18,934 bases of DNA from CAYRJD01 sp964424585. GTDB taxonomy: Bacteria; Actinomycetota; Acidimicrobiia; Acidimicrobiales; Poriferisodalaceae. The notes beneath the pieces are model-generated. The model was not told the DNA's origin. It worked only from the letters and a program-made list of their open reading frames with translations, and ran no database searches. The first letter of the stretch is position 1, and each line of letters opens with the position of its first letter. Shown here piece after piece: positions 15,207-18,934 of the stretch. The DNA lies in contig CAYRJD010000029.1 in the NCBI GenBank assembly GCA_964424585.1, forward strand, positions 1 through 18,934. The letters are read 5' to 3'. Position numbers and translations under genes: made by a program.

Positions 15207-15237
15207 AGGCTAGCCGATGCGTCGGCTGCAATCTCAA
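15207..15237 (-). promoter_or_regulatory. lysR promoter, leaderless
   Basis: On the minus strand TTGAGA (15237-15232, five of six matches to TTGACA) and TAGCCT (15212-15207, TANNNT) are 19 bases apart. The last T of the -10 box is at -7 relative to the A of the ATG at 15200, the spacing expected when transcription begins at the start codon. No ribosome binding site is present. Confidence 0.65.
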
Positions 15238-15245
15238 TATGAGAT
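15231..15245. promoter_or_regulatory. LysR box (T-N11-A palindrome)
   Basis: ATCTCAATATGAGAT has perfect six-base arms (ATCTCA and TGAGAT) around ATA and contains the T-N11-A signature of LysR regulators (T15232 to A15244). It overlaps the lysR -35 hexamer, the usual place for autorepression, and faces the divergent carboxyltransferase gene. Confidence 0.72.
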
Positions 15246-15252
15246 GCCAAGT

Positions 15253-15276
15253 ATCAGTGCTAGCAGCTTTACTGAT
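15253..15276. promoter_or_regulatory. Second inverted repeat in the lysR/accD intergenic region
   Basis: ATCAGT (15253-15258) and ACTGAT (15271-15276) are inverted arms with a 12-base spacer, seven bases beyond the LysR box. It may be an activation-type second half-site pair for the LysR tetramer or an independent operator. The surrounding bases are more AT-rich than the coding DNA. Confidence 0.4.
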
Positions 15277-15386
15277 GGCTGCCGAGTCGCTATCTTTGTG
15301 GTTGCTGGGAGCAACGGCTATCCCCCTTTAGCCGCCCAGCACCCCCACCGGAAGGTGTCCCCCCACCGAACCGGCAACCCGGTCGC

Positions 15387-15406
15387 AGCGCTTCAACGAG
15401 AGCGCT
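15387..15406. repeat. AGCGCT hairpin in the lysR/accD intergenic region
   Basis: Two AGCGCT copies (15387-15392, 15401-15406) can pair around an eight-base loop. The 291-base region 15201-15491 holds no credible gene; besides the LysR sites and this hairpin it contains the stronger stem at 15423-15449. Confidence 0.3.
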
Positions 15407-15422
15407 AGGACGACCAGAGCAA

Positions 15423-15449
15423 GACCGACCCGCCCCCCTCGGGTCGGTC
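15423..15449. other. 10-bp perfect stem upstream of the carboxyltransferase gene
   Basis: GACCGACCCG (15423-15432) pairs without mismatch with CGGGTCGGTC (15440-15449) around a seven-base C-rich loop, ending 42 bases before GTG 15492. There is no T-run on either side on either strand, so it is not a standard intrinsic terminator. It could be a protein site, a terminator of an unseen small transcript or a structured leader. Confidence 0.45.
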
Positions 15450-15477
15450 ATTGCGCGCCCGCGTGCCGACCGCTTCG

Positions 15478-15483
15478 TACGCT
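15478..15483 (+). promoter_or_regulatory. Predicted -10 box for the carboxyltransferase gene
   Basis: TACGCT fits TANNNT and ends eight bases before GTG 15492, which lacks a ribosome binding site. If used, the transcript would be leaderless or nearly so and would start downstream of the 15423-15449 stem. No good -35 box at normal spacing. Confidence 0.35.
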
Positions 15484-15491
15484 TGCGGCTC

Positions 15492-16910
15492 GTGGCTAAA
15501 CTGGGCGGGACACTCCCGATCGTGAGCGCGCCGGGCGCGACGCTGGGCCTGCGCACCGATGCGAGCGGCCACGTGCGAATCGGCTTCGCGCAGATGGCGG
15601 AGCGTCAAGTCGTGCTGATCGATGCGACCGCGGGCATCGGCGTCGCGACCAATGAGACAGCCGACGACGCCGACCGTCAGGGCGCGCTGACGCCCGCGGA
15701 CGGCGCGAGCTTGGTCGCGGGTTTCGAGCTGGCGCTCGTCGAGCGCGTGCCGGCCGTGCTGATGCTGGCGTCGAGCGGCGCGGACTTGAGCTGCGGCGTC
15801 GCCGCGCTGGCCGGGTGGGGCGAAGCTGCGCGGGCGATGGTGCGCTGCTCTGGCGTCGTGCCGATGATCGTCGGCGTGACGGGGCCAGCAGTGTCGGGCC
15901 CGGCGCTGCTGCTGGGGCTCGCGGATGTGGTGGTGATGTCGACCGAGTCGTACGCGTTCGTGAGCGGGCCGGTGCCGGTGCGTCAGATGACCGGCGTGGT
16001 GGTGAGCGCCGAAGAGCTGGGCGGCGCGTCGACCCACGGCACGGCCACCGGCGTCGCGCACTTGGTCGTGCCGCCGGATGAGGTCGCCGACGCGGTCTGC
16101 TCGGTCGTCGCGTGCCTGCCCGATCATTCCGGCGCGCTCGCGCCGATGGTCGCCACGAGCGACCCGACAGACCGCGCCACCGACGACGCAGCCGAGCATC
16201 TTCCCACCAGCGCGACCGGTGGCTACGACGTGCGCGACCTGGCGGCGAGCATCGTCGACGACGGCGACCTGGTCGAGCTGTCTGCGCGCTGGGCGCCCAA
16301 CCTGGTGACGGCGTTCGCGTCTGTCGGCGGGCATCGCTGCGGCATCGTCGCCAACCAGCCGATCGCCATCGCCGGCACGCTCGACATCGCGGCCAGCCAG
16401 AAAGGCGCCGCGTTCGTGGCGCTGTGCGACGCGTTCAACGTGCCGCTGCTCACGCTGGTCGACACGCCGGGTTTTTACCCGGGCAAAGACACCGAGTGGC
16501 GCGGCATGATCCGCCACGGCGCGCAGCTGGCGTTCGCGTATGGGAGGGCGACGGTGCCGCGCATCTGCCTGGTGCTGCGCAAGAGCTACGGCGGCGCCTA
16601 CATCGTGATGGACTCAAAGACGATGGGCAACGACGTGTGCCTGGCGTGGCCGACCGCCGAGCTGGCGGTGATGGGCGCGGAGCAGTCGGCGGAAATCTTG
16701 CTGCGCGGCGCGACCGACGACGAGCGTGCGCGCTACGTGAGCGAATACGAGCAGACCTACCTCAACCCCTACGTCGCCGCCGAGCGCGGCTACGTCGACG
16801 CGGTGATCAGCCCAGCGCAGACACGTCGTCAGATCGGCGACCTGTTGGACTTGCTGTCGCACAAGCGTGAGCGTCTGCCGCGACGTCGTCACGACAACAC
16901 ACCGCTCTAG
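15492..16910 (+). CDS. Acyl-CoA carboxylase carboxyltransferase (beta) subunit, short form
   Basis: The 472-residue protein has the two crotonase-fold halves of AccD/PccB-type carboxyltransferases, which move CO2 from carboxybiotin to acetyl-, propionyl- or longer acyl-CoA. The N-half shows ADGASLVAGFELAL, a VSGPALLLGLADVVVM segment and GPVPVRQMTG followed by ELGGASTHG. The C-half shows DTPGFYPGKDTE from D324 and the oxyanion loop KSYGGAY (K364, G367, G368), then AWPTAELAVMGAEQSAEIL. It is shorter than typical PccB/AccD5 (about 520-550) and lacks most of the N-terminal stretch. The usual SGGAR is SSGAD and the N-half GG is SG, so the acyl-CoA site may be altered. No biotin-carrier or biotin carboxylase gene is nearby. 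GTG 15492 fits the -10 spacing; TTG 15483 is the alternative. Divergent from lysR. Confidence 0.87.
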   Translation: MAKLGGTLPIVSAPGATLGLRTDASGHVRIGFAQMAERQVVLIDATAGIGVATNETADDADRQGALTPADGASLVAGFELALVERVPAVLMLASSGADLSCGVAALAGWGEAARAMVRCSGVVPMIVGVTGPAVSGPALLLGLADVVVMSTESYAFVSGPVPVRQMTGVVVSAEELGGASTHGTATGVAHLVVPPDEVADAVCSVVACLPDHSGALAPMVATSDPTDRATDDAAEHLPTSATGGYDVRDLAASIVDDGDLVELSARWAPNLVTAFASVGGHRCGIVANQPIAIAGTLDIAASQKGAAFVALCDAFNVPLLTLVDTPGFYPGKDTEWRGMIRHGAQLAFAYGRATVPRICLVLRKSYGGAYIVMDSKTMGNDVCLAWPTAELAVMGAEQSAEILLRGATDDERARYVSEYEQTYLNPYVAAERGYVDAVISPAQTRRQIGDLLDLLSHKRERLPRRRHDNTPL

Positions 16911-16939
16911 CGCTCGCTTGCGCTAATGTGCGGCGCTAG
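16907..16939. repeat. Cluster of GCGCTA inverted/direct repeats
   Basis: TAGCGC at 16908-16913 can pair with GCGCTA at 16920-16925 (six-base loop) or, extended to CTAGCGC (16907-16913), with GCGCTAG at 16933-16939. Two mutually exclusive hairpins therefore begin at the carboxyltransferase stop codon and span the predicted citrate synthase -10 box. A terminator is unlikely because no T-run follows; a switch or operator is possible. Confidence 0.45.
16924..16929 (+). promoter_or_regulatory. Predicted -10 box of the citrate synthase promoter
   Basis: TAATGT (TANNNT) would place the transcript start near 16936 and give a leader of about 49 bases. It lies between two GCGCTA copies. No convincing -35 box is visible. 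Confidence 0.45.
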
Positions 16940-16973
16940 CAACTGACACAGCAGTTTCGACGTCCGTTCCACG

Positions 16974-16980
16974 AAGGGGG
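16974..16980 (+). promoter_or_regulatory. Shine-Dalgarno site of citrate synthase
   Basis: AAGGGGG ends four bases before GTG 16985 and only one base before the in-frame TTG 16982. This spacing favours GTG as the start. Confidence 0.55.
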
Positions 16981-16984
16981 TTTG

Positions 16985-18256
16985 GTGGCGGAAGAGAGTT
17001 TCACAATCACCGACAATCGCAGCGACACCTCGGTGACCGTTCCCATCGTCGACGGGACGATCTCAGCCGCGGGGCTGCGCGAGCTCGACGCTGGCCTCTG
17101 GTTTTACGACCCGGCGTACCTGTCGACCGCCAACTGCACGAGCGCCGTCACCTACATCGACGGAGCCGAGGGTGTGCTGCGCTACCGGGGCTACCCGATC
17201 GAGCAGCTGGCGCAGCGTTCGACGTTCCTCGAGGTCTGCTACCTGCTGATCCACGGCGAGCTGCCCACGAAGGCTCAAGCCGAAGAGTGGAACCACCACA
17301 TCACGTTCCACACGTACGTGCACGAGAACGTGACGCAGTTCATGAAGGGCTTCCGCTACGACGCGCACCCGATGGGCACGCTGGTGTCGACGGTCGCCGC
17401 GCTGTCGACGTTCTACCCCGAGGCGAAGAACATCGACGACGAGCACAACCGCGAGATTCAGGTCATTCGGCTGCTCGCGAAGATGCCGACGATGGCGGCG
17501 TTCGCGCACAAGAACCGGCTGGGGCTGCCGTATGAGTACCCGGTCAACCACCTCAGCTACACGGCCAACTTCTTGCGGATGATGTGGAACGTGGCCGACC
17601 CCGACTACGTGCCCGACCAGACGCTGACCGACGCGCTCGACCTGCTGTTCATCCTGCACGCCGATCACGAGCAGAACTGCTCGACCACGACGATGCGCAC
17701 GGTGGGTTCGAGCCGGGCCGATCCGTATTCGGCGGTGGCGGCCGCGACGTGCGGGCTGTACGGGCCGCTGCACGGCGGGGCCAACGAGCAGGTCATTCGG
17801 ATGCTGCATGAGATCGGCAGCTTCGACAACGTGGCGGGCTACGTCGAGCGGGTGAAGGCGGGCGAGGTGCTGCTGCAGGGCTTCGGTCATCGCGTTTATA
17901 AGAACTACGACCCGCGGGCGAAGATCATCAAGGAGACCGCCGACCGGGTGTTTGCCATCACGGGGCTGAACCCGCTGCTCGACATCGCGATGAAGCTGGA
18001 AGAGGTCGCGCTGAGCGACTCCTACTTCGTCGACCGCAAGTTGTATCCGAACGTCGACTTCTACTCGGGGCTCATCTACGAGGCGATGGGCTTTCCGCTC
18101 GACATGTTCACGGTGCTGTTCGCGATCGGGCGCACGCCGGGTTGGCTGGCTCACTGGCTGGAGATGCTGGACGACCCCGAGCAGAAGATTTATCGGCCGC
18201 GGCAGCGCTACGTGGGCAGCGCGGGGCGCGACTACGTGGCACCCGATCAGCGTTGA
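16985..18256 (+). CDS. gltA: Citrate synthase
   Basis: The 423-residue protein is a complete hexameric-type (GltA-like) citrate synthase that condenses acetyl-CoA and oxaloacetate to open the TCA cycle in the cytosol. The catalytic triad is H263 in GPLHGGANE, H302 in FGHRVYKNYDPRA and D358 in VDFYSG. HADHEQNCST (225-234), the family signature, is intact. YIDGAEGVLRYRGYPIEQLA near the N-terminus is typical. Length is normal and there is no frameshift. GTG 16985 is chosen from the AAGGGGG at 16974-16980; TTG 16982 would add one residue. It has its own predicted promoter after the carboxyltransferase gene and is convergent with the oxidoreductase gene 31 bp downstream. With aconitase 2.6 kb upstream it supplies two consecutive TCA reactions. 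Confidence 0.97.
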   Translation: MAEESFTITDNRSDTSVTVPIVDGTISAAGLRELDAGLWFYDPAYLSTANCTSAVTYIDGAEGVLRYRGYPIEQLAQRSTFLEVCYLLIHGELPTKAQAEEWNHHITFHTYVHENVTQFMKGFRYDAHPMGTLVSTVAALSTFYPEAKNIDDEHNREIQVIRLLAKMPTMAAFAHKNRLGLPYEYPVNHLSYTANFLRMMWNVADPDYVPDQTLTDALDLLFILHADHEQNCSTTTMRTVGSSRADPYSAVAAATCGLYGPLHGGANEQVIRMLHEIGSFDNVAGYVERVKAGEVLLQGFGHRVYKNYDPRAKIIKETADRVFAITGLNPLLDIAMKLEEVALSDSYFVDRKLYPNVDFYSGLIYEAMGFPLDMFTVLFAIGRTPGWLAHWLEMLDDPEQKIYRPRQRYVGSAGRDYVAPDQR

Positions 18257-18287
18257 GGGTCGAACGGGGCTGAGGGTTTTCGTCGCG

Positions 18288-18934
18288 CTAGGCGACGTCG
18301 ATCAGTATTTTTCCGACGTTCGCGTTGGTCACCATGTAGCGGTGCGCGTCGGCGAGGCGTTCCAGGTCGAAGCGTGAGTCGATCACGGGTCGCAGCGAGC
18401 CGTCGTCGAAGCGTCCGAGTAGCTGGTTGACGAACGCTTGGTTGGCGGCGATCTTCTGCTCAAGCGGGCGTGAGCGCAGCACCGTGCCGATGAGCGCCGC
18501 TCGCTTGGGCATCAGCGCGCCGAGCGGGAACGTCGCTTCGGCGCCCGCCATCACGCCGACTTGGATGATGCGGCCTTGCGTCGCGACGCAGCGCACGTTG
18601 GCTGCGAGGTAGTCGCCGCCGACCACGTCGAGGACGACGTTGACGCCGGCGCCGTTCGTCCAGTCGAGCACCGCGTCGGCCCAGTTGCCGTCGTTCGCGC
18701 CGTAGTCGATCGCGAGGTTCGCACCCAGCTCGGTGCAGCGGGCTGCCTTGGCGGCAGAGCAGGTCACCGCCACGGTTGCGCCGACGGCTCGGGCGATCTG
18801 GATGGCGGCGGTGCCGACGCCCGATGCGCCGGCGTGCACCAGCGCTGTGCCGCCGCTGGTGAGACCGCCTTGGGTGACGAGCGCGTCGTGCGCGGTGACG
18901 AACACCTCCGGTATGGCGGCTGCGTCGCTCAGGC
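18288..18934 (-). CDS. NAD(P)H:quinone oxidoreductase, PIG3 family (MDR), 5' end off the window
   Basis: The minus-strand frame is open to the right edge; residues before the GTG at 18905 read LSDAAAIPE and continue the family pattern (typically ...AAALPETFFT), so that GTG is internal and about 110-120 N-terminal residues are missing. The visible part has the medium-chain dehydrogenase Rossmann motif HAGASGVGTAAIQIARAVG, then LDVVGGDYLAANV, GRIIQVGVMAG and the PIG3 signature GTVLRSRPLEQK. RPVIDSRFDLERLADAHRYM and VGKILIDV close the fold. No zinc-ligand cysteine cluster is seen, in line with the zinc-free quinone oxidoreductases, which reduce quinones or conjugated carbonyls with NADPH. Stop TAG is at 18288-18290; the gene converges on citrate synthase. 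Confidence 0.92.
   Translation of the reverse strand, partial: LSDAAAIPEVFVTAHDALVTQGGLTSGGTALVHAGASGVGTAAIQIARAVGATVAVTCSAAKAARCTELGANLAIDYGANDGNWADAVLDWTNGAGVNVVLDVVGGDYLAANVRCVATQGRIIQVGVMAGAEATFPLGALMPKRAALIGTVLRSRPLEQKIAANQAFVNQLLGRFDDGSLRPVIDSRFDLERLADAHRYMVTNANVGKILIDVA

Noticed and set aside
15217..15408. Possible 63-residue small protein in the lysR/accD intergenic region
   Set aside because: No ribosome binding site, no recognisable features, and it runs over the LysR box and hairpins.
15405..16517. Open frame of 370 codons antisense to the carboxyltransferase
   Set aside because: Composition rich in Arg, His and Asp typical of a shadow, and it would cross the lysR/accD regulatory region and the conserved gene.
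18257..18287. Bidirectional terminator between citrate synthase and the oxidoreductase gene
   Set aside because: The 31-bp gap has a short TTTT run but no stem of useful length on either strand.

Overview
This is a GC-rich chromosomal window with dense, mostly real genes, frequent GTG starts, GTGA stop/start overlaps and several starts that look leaderless behind a TANNNT -10 box. These features, together with a PimB-like mannosyltransferase, a soluble Ser/Thr kinase, an Rv2258c-like methyltransferase and a free-standing acyl-CoA carboxylase carboxyltransferase, suggest an actinobacterium. An Acidimicrobiia/Ilumatobacter-like lineage is my best guess, but it is an inference from gene style, not a database match. 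I see no rRNA, tRNA, CRISPR array or insertion sequence.

Left block (1-4265, minus strand): transcription runs right to left through a long QueG-like epoxyqueuosine reductase, a GT4 glycosyltransferase coupled to it by a GTGA overlap, and then a DNA methyltransferase that carries a C-terminal HNH nuclease domain and runs off the left edge. The methyltransferase has patches much poorer in GC than the rest, and it may be an acquired one-chain modification or restriction-modification gene.

Middle block (4403-11372, plus strand): a small soluble Ser/Thr protein kinase is followed by a tight three-gene unit. It encodes a fatty acyl-CoA reductase fused to a HAD-like domain, a divergent LarA/DUF2088 (nickel-pincer lactate racemase family) protein, and a PlsC-type acyltransferase. 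The outer two genes point to fatty alcohol or acyl-lipid synthesis; the role of the LarA-like protein between them is unknown to me, which makes this the best candidate for an undescribed pathway. A SAM-dependent methyltransferase with its own predicted promoter follows.

Right block (11414-18934): central carbon genes. A mitochondrial-type aconitase carries an extra C-terminal tail of about 217 residues with two copies of a motif resembling the homing-endonuclease-associated repeat, a presumed DNA-binding module. A convergent LysR regulator overlaps the aconitase 3' end by 56 bp. Its upstream region holds a perfect T-N11-A LysR box over its own -35 box and separates it from a divergent acyl-CoA carboxylase carboxyltransferase gene. 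Citrate synthase follows, then a convergent PIG3-type quinone oxidoreductase that runs off the right edge. Citrate synthase and aconitase catalyse consecutive TCA steps and the LysR sits between them, so local control of acetyl-CoA/citrate metabolism is plausible.
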